From NCBI GenBank assembly GCA_008360975.2, contig CM039183.1, positions 40,229,850-40,293,849 on the forward strand: 64,000 nucleotides of DNA. The letters are read 5' to 3'. Source of the stretch: Lichenostomus cassidix. Taxonomy: Eukaryota; Chordata; Aves; Passeriformes; Meliphagidae. Position 1 is the first letter of the stretch, and each line of letters begins with the position of its first letter. Position numbers and translations under genes: made by a program. The notes below the pieces were generated by a model that was given only the letters and a program-made list of their open reading frames with translations, did no database searches and was not told where the DNA came from. Of the stretch, positions 52,311-64,000 are shown piece by piece.

Positions 52311-52420
52311 AATTCACAATATTCATAATTATGTCAATTATTTATTAGCAATGCAGAGAGAACCTGGGATTGATTGTTGTATTATAACTTATCAACAGCT
52401 ACTTCTGCAAAGGAAAGAGA
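52311..52420. promoter_or_regulatory. weak candidate conserved noncoding element
   Basis: A cluster of CATAATTATG, GTCAATTATTTATTAGC, GGATTGATTG and TTATAACTTATC words within 110 bp, all AT-rich homeobox- or MEF/FOX-like cores. Inferred from texture only. Confidence 0.18.
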
Positions 52421-55400
52421 AGAATCACTTAAAAAGATGGACAGTGTGACATTTGGGCTGGCAGGGGACAGTCTGGCTGCCTCTTGCTTAAGGGTGAGCT
52501 GACTGATCAAGTGTCACACTCAAGGTGACCCTGCAAACCCACGGCTTAGGAGGGATTACAGCACAGCAAGATCCTTCGCGACACTCGCTCTTGCCCTCTG
52601 AACTCTAGACCCTATGGCTCCTCATCAAAATGTGACCTGCTTAGATAAAAATATCCAGTATTTTGTCACTCTGAAGCAACTGGTTTAAAAAATAACTAGA
52701 GCCTGGCTTGTTCTGTTTTCAGTGAGCCGCACAGATTTTCTGCTCTGCCTGTGTTGCTTTCAACATGTTGCTACTGTTAAAACTAAATAACTAACTTGCT
52801 AGCCAGGATCACTGGAAATGAGAATGTGCCTAATCAGCATATACTGACATAAACATATCTCATCATATGATCAGCACATTTGGTAATATCAGACCAGTCA
52901 GTCCTTTAGGTTGCATCCAGTAAAATCACCCTTTCCCTGAGAGCACAGGAGGAGCAGGCAGGACACCAGGCTCAGCAGGGACAGTGTCCCTCAAAAAGTA
53001 CTTCCTGTGCATTGCAACCCATGTGCATGTGTGGTGAACAAACCAAGTTTTGTGAGGAAGCAGCTCAAGGGTTCAGACACACAGCCTATGTGAGGGGCTT
53101 ATGGAGTTACTACATGTCAGTCAAACCTCTGTAATTGTCCGTGTCTGTATTTTTAATCTGTTTCAGTTTAAGCCTCTCTCAACAAGTTTTCTGCTAAATG
53201 CCATTAGCTCACATCTAGGGCAGACCAAAACTGTACATGGCAAACAGCTACCAAGGTTGCCACAGCTCAGCTGACACATGGCTTGTATACAAGGGTACTA
53301 CATAGAAGAGGCTCACACAGACAGGTGAAAACAAAGAGTGATGGCTGAAAATTACGTTGGTGCTTTAACATTTTCTTTCTGAAATCCAGAAGGCTTAGGA
53401 AATTCCTTATGAAAGTAGAGATCTTTGGGATAGGAATCAAATTTCAGGTGGCTTTATTAATCTGATGCCACTGAGATATATTTTCAATGTGAAGTCTTTC
53501 ACTCGAAGTTTTGCTTCCTGGAACTAGAGAAACCTAAGAGCTGAGCTTTGAGTAGTAAGGTATTCCCTGCCTGAAAGCAAAGCACTCTTTGCAGAGTCTT
53601 TAATGATGGAGTAAGCAGTCCTTACAATGAAGTCACAAACAAAAAGCTGTTGAATGTCGGTGCTGCACAGGAACTGAGTTCTCAAGATGCACTCATGGCT
53701 GGTTATAAAAAGGAGCTGGTGTCGTAACATTTCCGAATTTCTCAATAAGACATTGAATATGCTCAGTTTTGATTATGGCTGTAATATAGCCTATGCATCA
53801 TCAGTGACTTCCTGCAAGTAAGAAATATTCATGGCAATTCAAAGCTAAAAAAAAAAAGGCCCATCACTCTGCCAAGAGCAGTTGCATAGGAAAATGCTGC
53901 TATCTGAGGACAAGGGAGTTGAGAGATCCCATTCAAGCTTGAAGGAGATTGACCACATTTCCAACATGAAAGGACCGGGACATTCAGACTTGGAAATCTG
54001 TTTCAGTTTCATTTCCCATCAAGGCTCACTGCAATCACAGCTCCACAGCACAACTTTAAGCATTTGATTTTCTTTCTGTGTCACGATATCCTTTATCTAA
54101 AGAAAAGAAGTAACTCTAGAATTCCTCACTGGAGGTCTTCTGAGATTTGGTTCATGCCCGCTTAGTAACACAAGGCCATCAGAAGGAAGGTGAAAAGAAA
54201 TGTAAGGGAGGGTTATTATTAACAAGTATTGGCCCTGGGGTGAGAATATCTCTTGCTACAGAAAAAAAATCTTTGCATTTTCCAACTGTTGTTAGTTGAA
54301 CTTGTGATGTAGAGTGGAGGTGCTGGCTTTCTCAGCAATTAAAGCTCAGCTGTTATTGAGGATGTTTCCCAATACATTTCCACACTGGAAGAACAAACAC
54401 AAATACCCAGTGTCTTACCAGCAGCAGAGGAAGCATTTGCAAGCAAAGCTTGGCACACTAGGCTGAAAGTCTTTTTGGTTATCCCAACACATGGTGGTAT
54501 GATAAAGGAAGTCACGTGTTCAGTAACTGAAACAAATGGGGTTTTTTCCATCCCATTTAGACCTGCCCATTCCAGTGACAGTGAAGTCATCTTGGGTGAA
54601 AAGTACCATAACTGGGCCTTCGTTAGCCTTGGGCTGCTGATAGAACTTTCGTCTTTTATGTTCTATCACTCTGTCTCTTCCCTAAGAGAGCAGTGGGGAA
54701 CCAGCCCAGACAGTGGGTTGTATGCCAAGTCAGCTGTTTGCTAGAAGACTTCAGGTATCCTCCTGAAGCATCCCAAGCTGAGGACTGTTCTGGATCCAGG
54801 TGTCCACAGTGTCAAAAAGCAATCTTTTATCAAAGCACTTGGTTAGCAGACAGGTGAACCACTTTAATTCCTCAAAAAGAGCTCTTGAACACTGTGTCAG
54901 GGAATCCCAGTGTGGGTTTCTGTCTGGATATGAGATCACAGTTTCTTTATAACTCATCAAAAAACTGGCCTCATGCCACCAACATTGTCAACTGTCCTTA
55001 TCACTTTAACCAGGATGGGCTAAAATATGCAAAGAGCCTCTGTTCAGCCTCTCTCTGCAGTGGTCACCCACCTTTTCAAGCATTTCAGGAACACGTTAAG
55101 TCATTCTAGACAAGCTTTGCTATGCAGCTAAACAAATGACCCTTTCTGAGCATCAAGCAAAATAAGGGCTTGGGAACAATTGGAGGAAGTGAACCAAGCA
55201 GACGTTCCTGCAGTAATTATCATCATTCACTCTGGGAAGAGGGGGAGCAGGGGAGCACCCTAGCTAGGACCACCCTCTCCTCTGAGGCTGGGGTCTGCTC
55301 CCATTGTTCTCACCAGGAGCCATACCACCGCCTCCAGCAGGAGCAGGACCAGGTCTTTTAATCCCCATTTCCTCTTGGCCGAATGAACTGCAGTGTATGC

Positions 55401-56057
55401 CAGTGACAGCTAAATGAAGGATTCCTTTTTCCAGAGGACCGGCAACAGCTTTAAACTCATAAACTCAAGGTAATTGACATTACAAACAAGCCTTACCCAG
55501 AGGGACCCCAAAGCAGTCAACAATTGTGTTTTAATGAGTAGGAAGGGAGAAGGGGGGAAGTCTTTACACACTGCAGTAGGACATTCTAAGAAAAGCTCTT
55601 TCCCTTTTCCAGGCAAGGCAATGATTAAAGTCTATGCATGAAACCTAGCAAGGAGGGAGGCCTTGCTGAAAACGCCTTTCTTCCTGGCTTTCCTGTGGAA
55701 AAACAAGGGGGATGAAAAACAGTTATCGGGACTTAAGAAGGACAACAGTAGCCGGTTAACAAACCCAAACAATAAAAGAGGAAGCCAAGCTCAGATGAAA
55801 AAAGTTGAAAATCCCAGAACTGTGGAGTTTTGCACACAAACAGAATTCAAACACTGGTACAAGTTGCCACAGAAAGGCAGAGAGTGGGGTGGAAGTAGCT
55901 AGGGCTGATGTAACACCACTACCTTGCTAGCATTGTGCTTTAAATACAGTAAACCTGTGCAGGACAAATCAGAGACAAATTTTCAGTGTACAGACAGTTG
56001 TACTGACTGTGAATAAAACTGACTGAATTACCTAGGCCGGTAATATCATTTTGCTTG

Positions 56058-56125
56058 AGACCTCAAACTGAACCCAGACCACGTTCCCAACTTTGAAAGG
56101 CCAGTGCATTATCTGCTAAGCCACC
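56058..56125 (-). mobile_element. tRNA-like SINE or tRNA-pseudogene relic
   Basis: On the minus strand, TGGCTTAGCAGAT (56123-56111) resembles a pol III A box (TGGCNNAGTNGG type), and GGGTTCAGTTTGAGG (56075-56061) resembles a B box (GGTTCGANNCC type). They are spaced as in a tRNA. The intervening GCACTGGCCTTTCAAAG reads like a tRNA-derived SINE anticodon region. Stems no longer pair well, so no functional tRNA is proposed. The family was not identified; an ancient amniote SINE or a degraded tRNA copy are both possible. Confidence 0.5.
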
Positions 56126-58101
56126 CATCTACTGGAAAATCTTCTCCATGTTCATACAAAAGGAAAATAAAACCCAGGCTGCTCTGGGCTCTAAGCCAAG
56201 TCTGAACACAACACACACACTCCCCAACAGTCAGGGGAAGTGTTGCACCAAGGTTTGGCAATTAGGAACAGGCACCAATAGCTGCAAACTAGGTTTTGCC
56301 ACTAAAGTCTTTATGCTGACAGCCTTGAGTATGCTCAGTTGTTTGTAAGCTGCAGGTACATTTCTTTACTAGTGCTATTGCATTCTTCCTAGAAGGGAAG
56401 GCAAGGCTGGAGTATGCTAGCCCTCAGTAGAGGAGAGCTATTTACAAAGAGACTCTTGAAATGCAGAGCACCGTCTTGTTTGTTCTTTGCCCTTCTACAC
56501 TGTAAGCACCTTTGTTTTACCAGGACAGGCACAGAGAACAGCTAGGCACTCAGAACAAGATTTTCTCATATCTTATTCTTTGCTTTGAAATCTCTAGTCA
56601 CTGCAGTCTCCTGTGAAAGCTGTGTCCTACATTCCATGACAGAAGCTTTCACCTAGCTGATATTCAGTTACTCTTCAAGAACATACCCCATGGGAGGTTC
56701 CATCACAGTGTGGGTCTGTTGCTACTTACACTTTAACAATTTATTGTTTTGTTCCGTATCAAAGCAAGGGACCATTTATTACTCTTTATCTACATGCCAA
56801 ACGCCCCTTGAGGTGACTGAAAATGTGCCTATATTCAGGTGGTATATTGCAAATAAGCTGATAGAGCACCAATGCTTTGGTTATTGGTTCATAGTGCTAG
56901 GCTGGCACTCACAGCAATGGATTCTGAGGAAGGTCCCTGACTTTACTAGTTAATCCCCAAGTGGGAAGCTGAGGACTGACTTAATATCAAACAACAGCTG
57001 TGTTAACAGCCCAAACTGCAAGAACAAGGTAAATAATGCAGATCCACCCCAGAGTTAGGCATGAGGGTCATCATGGCTGGCAACATGGGTTTTAGTCTTC
57101 ACATGAAGGTTAATGCAGGTATGTGAAGATGCCATTGTTCATCCCTGTCAGTACAAACACGGAGTCCCACAGCAACATCAAAGACCAGTTTCCCCAGGAA
57201 AAGTGACAGTTTACCAGCAGATGTGACATGCTAGGAGTCCATTTCCAAGGGTTATTACTGGATATTAATAAGGGATTCCCCCCCATTCTGCTTCAGAAAA
57301 ACCAGGCCCCTTGCCTTTTCTAGTGTTATGTTCAAGGAAAACAGATGCAATGCTGGGAGGTGGCAACACTCCTGCAGGATAGTGCGGTGCATGGCACTAG
57401 GCTGAAGGCAGAGCTCTGCAAATGAACTTCTCCACTGGCACTAGGGGATACCCTCTTCAAGGTCACACAGCTACTTCTGATGGGACATTTTTATTATGGA
57501 AAGGCTTTTCCAAAAAATAAATGAGATGTATACACAGTGCTGTCAGGGAGCCTGACAGCATTACAAAAGACAGGACAGAGGGGTTATTTTTTGGATATAT
57601 GAGTAAAGGCCAATAGAGACATGGAAAGAGCAGGAGCTATCCATGTCTTTGAAAGAACTGCAATGGTATTTCAAATTCATTATATTTACATTTATGCAGC
57701 ACAGACATCCTTTGAGTCTTGAAAATTCATGTACAACATTGCACATTGCATATCAAGAAAGCTATGGAGCTGAAGTCAAAGTGCATGCAGCCAACAAGCC
57801 TGATTCAGAGAAAAGGAAATTTATTCAGAGTCCTTCTGAGTAAACCTCTACTTTCATAAGAAACACCATGAACTGCATGACTCAGCCACTTCTGCATAGC
57901 AAACTGCTCGGTTTATCTGTTTCAGAGTGGCTTAAGGCAGTATCAGTTTTGCCTAGATTTGTATCTACAGTTCCAGAGTACGGAGATAAAATAAATTTGT
58001 CTTTAGACCATGAAGCCAATACCCCTACTCCCTTACCAGGGTTCTTTTTATGGATCTTTTACTATTTAGGCATTGCATGAAAGAGATAAACTGACACTAG
58101 T
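56126..58101. other. noncoding block, no gene recognised
   Basis: Short open frames only, none recognisable. At 57457-57474 the words TCAAGGTCACACAGCTACTT match a phrase common in MIR and L2 3' regions, but the match is too short to call an element. A C-run sits at about 57279-57284. Nothing else was supported. Confidence 0.55.
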
Positions 58102-58255
58102 TCACAGAATCACAGAATGGGTCAGGCTGGAAGGGACCACAGGCAGTCATCTGGCTCAACCTCCCTGCTCAAGCAGAGCCATCCTAGAGCACATGGCACA
58201 GCATTGTGTTCAGGCAGTTCTTGAATATCTCCAGTGAAGGACACTCCACAACCTC
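58102..58255 (-). mobile_element. CR1 LINE 3' end, 5'-truncated (avian type)
   Basis: Plus-strand TCACAGAATCACAGAATGGG at the start is the reverse complement of the ATTCTGTG octamer repeat that ends CR1 elements. It is followed by the familiar avian CR1 3'UTR wording (CTGGAAGGGACCAC, CAACCTCCCTGCTCAAGCAG, CATCCTAGAGCACATGGCAC, TTCTTGAATATCTCCAGTGA) and stops after CCACAACCTC at 58255. The copy is about 154 bp, 5'-truncated as most CR1 insertions are. It is only modestly diverged, so younger than the RT relic at 43.85-44.74 kb. It carries no coding capacity. Confidence 0.95.
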
Positions 58256-60959
58256 AATGGTTCAGAAACCATTAAAATGCACATTAGTACACAAGTGAGC
58301 ATTATCACTGAGGCTGCAATTGTGGACTCCTGGGTCATACCAAAGGACCAATGTGGTGCTTTAAAACTTGCCAGGTGATGTGAGGTGCTTCCCAGACACT
58401 TATGCTTGGAAGGGGAGTGAGTTTGCACTTGGCAGAGTGAAAACCCTCCTAAGCCCTGGCATTTGGAAACACTGACCCCCAACCAGATTTCTGCTCTACA
58501 CTGAGAAATCATTCATAGCCATGGGAATTGCCACAAACTACTCCCCTGAAGTTCAGTTACCATTGGGAGTGGTACCTTATTTGAATTTTTTCCGCCTTGG
58601 AGATGAAGTGTGCTATGAATGAAACTCATGTGGCCTTCCTCTAGCCACCAAATCTGCTTGGGCTGGGCATGAGTCCAACATGGATGCTCTGGGGTTTGAA
58701 GTAGCCTATAGCCCTTTGCCCCTGCCAAATCCCCATTCAGTGCCTCCCTCAGCCAGGCCAAGCTGTCATCCTGTTCCTGAAGGTACAGCAAGTGCTGCAA
58801 GCTGCTATGCCACTTGCATGTGCCTCCAGCCAGGCTTGAAAACAGTACCAACCCTACTGTGATCCAGCAACAGACTGCTGTAGATGGACATGCCTGTAAG
58901 AGAGGGCTCCCTTCCTTCTCCAAAATGTGGCTTGTTCCATGAGACCACAGGCAGGTTCACAAGACCACACATGAGACCACAAAGCAAGTTCCTCATCTTC
59001 CTAAGTGATTCTGTGGCTTCGTTTTCCCAGACCCACTGAATAGGCTCAGTGTCTGCTCTGAGTAATGGGAGCTGTAGGCACTCAGCATCTGAAACATGCG
59101 GATTTAGGAGCCTTTATTCCCCCTGATCAATCATTTTAACCCCTCTATGGTGTTCAGACTTAGCTGGAGGGGCATGTAGCAACCAGGGATCAGACTTCTG
59201 CGGACTGTAGCCACGTAAAGTTCTCATCAGCTGTGTAAAACTGATGCAGGCATTTGGAGAAAAAGAGAGCTGTTTGGGAAAAGCATCTTCCACTGGCCCA
59301 GCTGGCCCAGCACAGCCCTGGTGCACACCCTGCCGCCGCCCCAGCAGCCACGAGACGCACACGCTGCCCGCAGCAGCAACTGCTATTCATAAAGATGGAA
59401 GGAGCCATTTTTTTGTCATTAACAAAAGGCAGTGTCTATTAAAAAATAAAAGGCGTCACAAAACAAACAAAATGATTCATTGGGATTTTAGAACTCACCT
59501 CCAGACACAGCGGGAGGGGAAGAGCTTGCCATTACCCATTCTGGCTGCAGAATGGGATCAGCCCAAGAAAAAGCATGTTCCCACAGTACACAGTTTGAGC
59601 TTGTTTTGTCAGACACTGAGGTTCAAATGACCTTTCTTTTTTGGCACAAGGATTTTGGCAGCCTGGAGAATGCTGGTGCTAAATAACAGTAACACCAGCT
59701 TTTTCCTGGTACCACATACAGTAAACAATGCAAACAGTGTTTCAGGGGCTTGGTGGGCCTGAGCTGCCGACTGGGATGCAGAGACAGATCAAACTTTGGT
59801 TAGAGAACGAATAGCTCCTATTTACTTGCAATCTCCACCTAGGTGGGAGACACAGACATGCATGTGAGAGCAACTCCTTCTTCAAAAAGATTTTTCACCT
59901 TTCTTGTCTCTGTTCTCTGATTCTTCAAATATCTTCTTGGATGTCATCTTGTCAGCTAATGCATTATGCAGAAAAGGTGCCCAGTCACAGGAAGAGTATT
60001 GAGAAGAAAATGTACAGCATTAACAGCTAAAGAAAAAACAAACATAATCCTGAACTGCAGGTTTTCTACTTCAAGTTACCTTTTAATTCAGCTATTTGTG
60101 AATTTATGTCAATTTTTTGTTTAAAAACTATTGAATTCATAGGACAATTTCAATTAATTTTGGCAGAGGGATAGGGATATTTTGTACTTCACCTTCTAAA
60201 AAAGTTTGTGAAAGGCTTTATGAGGAAAGAATCCCTCTTAAGTTCTGATACAGAAGGACCCTGCTGTCTGGAATCTCTCAGTCATTATTAGACATCAAAG
60301 AATCCAAGCAGAGGCCAGATTCCTTCTCCAGACCTGTCTGGTCTGCATCTTACTGAACTGGACTCCACTCCAAAAGAGTGAGCATGCAGGTATCTACAGC
60401 TCCCTCCAAATTCCTACCAGGAGCAGACTTCTCAGAAGGGCAACAGAAGGCAAGACCAGGCATCCCAGTTGGGAAAAAAAAGCAATCCAAAAAGCTAAGT
60501 GTCATTATCTTTTGATCAGCTTAGCTCTAGATTCACTCTAGGCAGAAAGGTTTGCTGGGAATTCTCAAAGACACAAGAAAGGTATTGCATGGCTCAGTAT
60601 TACGTGCAAATGTTTGATTTATTTCCTGAAGACACTGACACTCTCAAACGCTCCAGCAACTTTACTTTCTGTCTGGCTGGTTTTCCACTGCTCCACTCTT
60701 GACCTTGCTGCTAAAAAACATCTTTCAAAGTAAGTGTTTTACACATTACTACAACATTTAAATGCATCCAGGTGGTAGTTCTCAAAGAAGCTGAAAGTAG
60801 AAAGTCAGCCCCTCATTTCCTTTTAGAACTTTTGAAGATCCCATCTTCAACTTCAATCCCAACTCCCTGCAGCAGGGTGTGCAGCAGTTCACACAAGAAG
60901 GACATGCAGGGAGGGTGCAGTCACCCAGCAGCCCAAAAGATGGGCTGAGCTGGTGGTCA
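58256..60959. other. noncoding block, no gene recognised
   Basis: The minus-strand frame 58513-58923 (136 codons) and the plus-strand frame 59244-59630 (128 codons) have no recognisable domain and are overlapped by others. The sequence from 60.83 to 60.96 kb could be the 5' leader of the following CR1 piece, but I cannot show it. No RNA gene was found. Confidence 0.5.
59370..59495. promoter_or_regulatory. candidate conserved noncoding element
   Basis: A CpG-bearing edge (CACGAGACGCACACGCTGCC, just upstream) leads into CTATTCATAAAGATGGAAGG, GCCATTTTTTTGTCATTAAC, AAAATAAAAGGCGTCAC and AACAAACAAAATGATTCATT. AACAAACAAA is a FOX-type site, CATTAA a homeodomain-type core, and AAGATGG/GCCATTTT resemble YY1 cores. 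Function is inferred from motif density, with no alignment. Confidence 0.3.
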
Positions 60960-61420
60960 TTATTCTCTCAGAAGGGGCTCAGCTGTGGTATCCACTTGGC
61001 AGGGAGCGACATCCGCTGCAGTCACCAGAAAGGATGCAGTGATGCAGACTGAGCTCCCACAAAAACATACAGCTGTCCAGGTCTCAGGCTGCAGGAAGTG
61101 CCAGAGTCTGGCACTGGAACTGGATGACAGCAGAGACAAAAGCTGTGTGAAATGAGACCAGGCAGATGATCTGCTCATCATGGTGGCAGAGCTAAGAGAG
61201 GAGGTGGAAAGGTTAAGAAGCATAAGGGACCCTGAGGAGATTAACTGGTGGAGCCACTCTACACCATCCCTGTGGAAAACGCACCAGCCGGCTGCATCAC
61301 AAGAAGCAGAGGATCCCCTACCATCTCACCATATCAGGCAGAAGAAGGGGACCTCAGAGATGGGGGAGGGAATAGAAACACGTCCCTGCTAGAGGCAGCA
61401 GGTGAATACCCTCCCACAGA
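60960..61420 (+). mobile_element. CR1 LINE ORF1 fragment (zinc-finger and coiled-coil part)
   Basis: The frame through 61021 reads DAVMQTELPQKHTAVQ, then CRKCQSLALELDD, a second half-finger beginning SCVK, and then MVAELREEVERLRSIRD, a leucine/charge-patterned coiled coil. It continues through PEEINWWSHSTPSL and AEDPLPSHH. This is the N-terminal layout of the ORF1 protein carried by many avian CR1 elements, an RNA-binding-type protein that normally continues into an esterase-like domain. Cysteines lie at 61090, 61099 and 61144, but the fourth position is TGA at 61153. Near 61335 the reading continues in another frame (EEGDLRDGGG). Similarity fades after about 61420, and the esterase part is absent. 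It is non-functional but better kept than the RT relic. Confidence 0.8.
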
Positions 61421-64000
61421 CAAAGCTGGTGTGACAGTTCTTTGAAAGTGAAACTGCTTTTTGTATTGACCTGAAATATACTGAAAAACATCAGGAGGTA
61501 TTTCCCTTCCTCTGGAAACTGATTATATTAGTTTTTTCACAGAAAGAACATAAATGTGATATTCCTTTTGATCTGTTCAAGTATAACAAATACTGCCTTA
61601 ACCTCATGGCAACAAAGAATTTAAGATTGAGTGAAGAAAACCTTGCACAGGATCAAACCCTACTACATGCCAATTAACATCTATTCCTAAGAAAGGTACT
61701 TATCTTGCAATATGAAACCATTGCTCCTTTTCATAACAAAAACTATTTTTCTGAAAATGGTGGATGCTTGGAATTTCTTTCTAATCTAACTACAGATTAT
61801 TTTTCAGTATATCTGTCTGTCTGTCCATCTACTTCTGTTCTCTCCACAGAGATACCTGTAACACCTCAAATGTAAAGAACTTCAATCTCCTCAGACAGGT
61901 AGGAGCAACACATGCTCTTGGTGAGGAATACCACTTTCTCACCAAGCAGGTGAGGTGGAGCACTGAACAGAAGCATCCTGGGGTCCCACTGTCAGTGGGA
62001 ATCAGAACAGAGCTACATTAAAGAAAATAATTACATTTTTTCCTATTTGTTCAAAAGAATGCAGAAAAAGGAAAGGCCAGAGGCTATCTACAGGACCAGC
62101 ACGGATCAACACAGCTAACAACAGGCATTTGATCACCTTAAGTAGAAATAAGTCATTTATATTTAGAAATATAAGCAAAAGTATCATCTGCTCAGAAAAT
62201 ATTTCCCTTATCTAGCTGTGGTGCAGACAATGTATCCACATAGATGCCACTGGCACAAATCCTATTTGCTTGTGTCTGGTCAGATGAGTCAGGAGTATGA
62301 ACAGCAGATTTTCAGGACCAAAGGGGTCTTGGAAGTGGCTTGCTCAGCTACCTGAGTATTGTCACAGCCAATCCAAATTACAAGGGAGCTGTTAAATATT
62401 GCTTCCATTAAACTCAACCAACTGCTTTCCCCATGGGCAGATGGCCATACCACCCAAACCCAGCCTGATCCCTCCTGCAGCCCTTATACCCAGCCCTGTC
62501 CACACATCCCAGGCCTTTCCTTCCTCCCAAAGTTAGAGTTCTGCCTCTCTGCTTCAGCCTCAGCCCAAGGCAGACTGCCTGGCTGCTGCCAGTGAAGCTC
62601 CGAGACTGGAGTAGATGGCAACTAGAGCTCCTTTCTGCTTCTGCACTCCTGGGATGAAATGCCCTATTTTCAAATTCAGACAATGAAGTTCAGCACCCTG
62701 ACCCTGCACCACGTTCCTCAAGTGTCTTTCACATTAGTAAAACAGGTATTTAGGGACCAGTGCACTCATTTGAATGTTCAGACACAGTAATTTGGCACCT
62801 GGTCCTGATTTGAAAACTGGGTCAACTGTTTGTTTCTGCTCTGATCTGCTTCCTTTCACTGGTGATAGTCAGCAAAGACTACTTTTGTAATCTGAGTTAG
62901 TCTTACAGATTTATATGGCAGAATATTAGCACCTACGTTGGAGAATTATCATCTATGGGGCTGCAAAACTATGTGATTCATCCTACTGACAAGGAAGGAT
63001 CTCAGCAGCCTTTGCAGAATTACATCCTGAGAGGTAGTACAATTCTTCCAACAAACGGATGTGTCCAATGTGAGAGAGCTTTAATATGTCTTCAGTCCTT
63101 GAAAAACTTCCATTGGGTGATGTTGTGAACATGTTCAGCAGGCATAATTTGCAGCTTCCCCAGAGCAGATGCTCAGGCAAAAGACTATGTGAAGGGCAGC
63201 TGGAAGGACTGAACAGGGGACTGATTGTGAAAAACATATTCTATAGCCTGAGTGCATACTGACTTTATGTCAGTTTCACTTCTGGTTACCTATGCACTGA
63301 CACACAGGGGCTTGCTGCTTACTTCTCCCTTTTTTAGTATTTTGTTGTGTCAATCCTGTACACAGAACTGCCCACAACCAGAAAGCTTGGGGTGCTATCT
63401 ATTTCAATATAGAAATTGAGCTGTTGACCTCAAGCTTTCTGTTCACAAAACACACAAAACCAAAAGGCTGCAAATCCACCTTAACTCACTTGGATCAACT
63501 ACACAGGAAAACCATGAAAAGACTGGGCTCAGCGTTTTACTAGGCTGTGCCACTCCTGGACCTCAGCCTGCTCTGTGGAGCCTGTGAGAAGGGATGACTG
63601 AGGCAGGAAAGCAAATCACAGAATCAGAGTCTAAATGCCTTTCCATTGGAGAGATCATGGTACCCCCACAGGCCAGCTTTTCTCACCTGAAGTTGCCACA
63701 GTCCTGGGTGAACACACAAGCACCATCACTATGCCCAGGTGGGGTCTTCAACACAGAGGCTACCTGGGAACTCAAGATGCAGCCTTATATCTAGTGACAT
63801 CTTTTCAGCCTGACTCATAAATCACACTTCCTATACACCATAATTGTGGGAGTGATATAATTGTATCCAGCCTCTCTGGTTGTTGTCTGTAGCCTATCAT
63901 TCCCTCTGTGTCATCTCGTGTGAACTTCTGCCAGTTAACCTTCATCCCAGCCCAAACCTTCTGTAAATATTAGATCATCCTTTCCACCACACCAGCAACA
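61421..64000. other. noncoding block, no gene recognised
   Basis: No exon, RNA gene or transposon recognised. A short CTGT repeat occurs at about 61811-61825. Frames at 62359-62683 overlap on the two strands and are not credible genes. The final 160 bp has no identifiable feature. Confidence 0.55.

Larger units (their letters stand above)
44741..56057. other. noncoding block, no gene recognised
   Basis: Eleven kilobases of mostly AT-rich sequence with only short open frames; 47.1-48.9 and 51.4-53.5 kb have almost none. No exon, RNA gene or recognisable transposon was found. A 12-bp palindrome TTCAAGCTTGAA lies at 53932-53943. The A-run and one candidate conserved element are listed separately. 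Confidence 0.6.

Noticed and set aside
57457..57490. MIR fragment suggested by AAGGTCACACAGCTACTT
   Set aside because: Fewer than 20 matching bases, with no supporting flanks.
1..64000. CRISPR array, prophage, operon or other microbial system
   Set aside because: No regularly spaced repeats, no tightly packed genes, and the CR1 LINE content shows vertebrate chromosomal DNA.

Overview
This window looks like about 64 kb of ordinary vertebrate noncoding DNA, most likely from a bird and quite possibly a passerine. CpG is scarce outside a few short GC-rich patches, and there are no operons, Shine-Dalgarno-spaced genes or long uninterrupted frames. The only transposon relics I recognise with confidence are CR1 LINE fragments, the typical situation in bird genomes. 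The best species clue is the CR1 3' tail at 58102-58255, whose wording and terminal octamer repeat are the avian form. A reptile with similar CR1 families is not strictly excluded.

I recognise no host protein-coding gene, exon, rRNA or functional tRNA on either strand. The longest open frames (about 130-190 codons) fall in GC-rich patches, overlap equally long frames on the other strand, often start at TTG or GTG, and resemble no family I know. The stretch is best read as an intergenic gene desert or the inside of one very long intron, and I cannot name the neighbouring gene.

Layout: 1-7.1 kb is noncoding with two GC-rich patches (0.87-1.3 and 5.55-6.33 kb). 7.1-8.4 kb holds a possible ancient MIR/L2-like relic and two microsatellites. 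8.4-19.4 kb is noncoding with a polypurine tract, a 30-bp duplication, paired TTAATTAA sites, a perfect 18-bp palindrome and a GC-rich stretch at 17.1-19.4 kb. 19.4-29.9 kb contains several AT-rich, TAAT-rich patches that read like conserved noncoding elements. Two adjacent hairpins lie at 29.88-29.94 kb and a perfect 21-bp inverted repeat at 38.36-38.41 kb. A seven-run G-quadruplex-type tract sits at 43.10-43.15 kb. A decayed CR1 reverse-transcriptase relic occupies 43.85-44.74 kb (minus), a tRNA-like SINE relic 56.06-56.13 kb (minus), a CR1 3' end 58.10-58.26 kb (minus) and a CR1 ORF1 piece 60.96-61.42 kb (plus).

The three CR1 pieces come from different parts of the element and differ in orientation and decay, so they are probably separate insertions. 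Nothing here forms a multi-gene system. The items most worth a second look are the DNA-structure elements (hairpins, G-run array) and the candidate conserved noncoding blocks, all proposed from reading alone without alignment.
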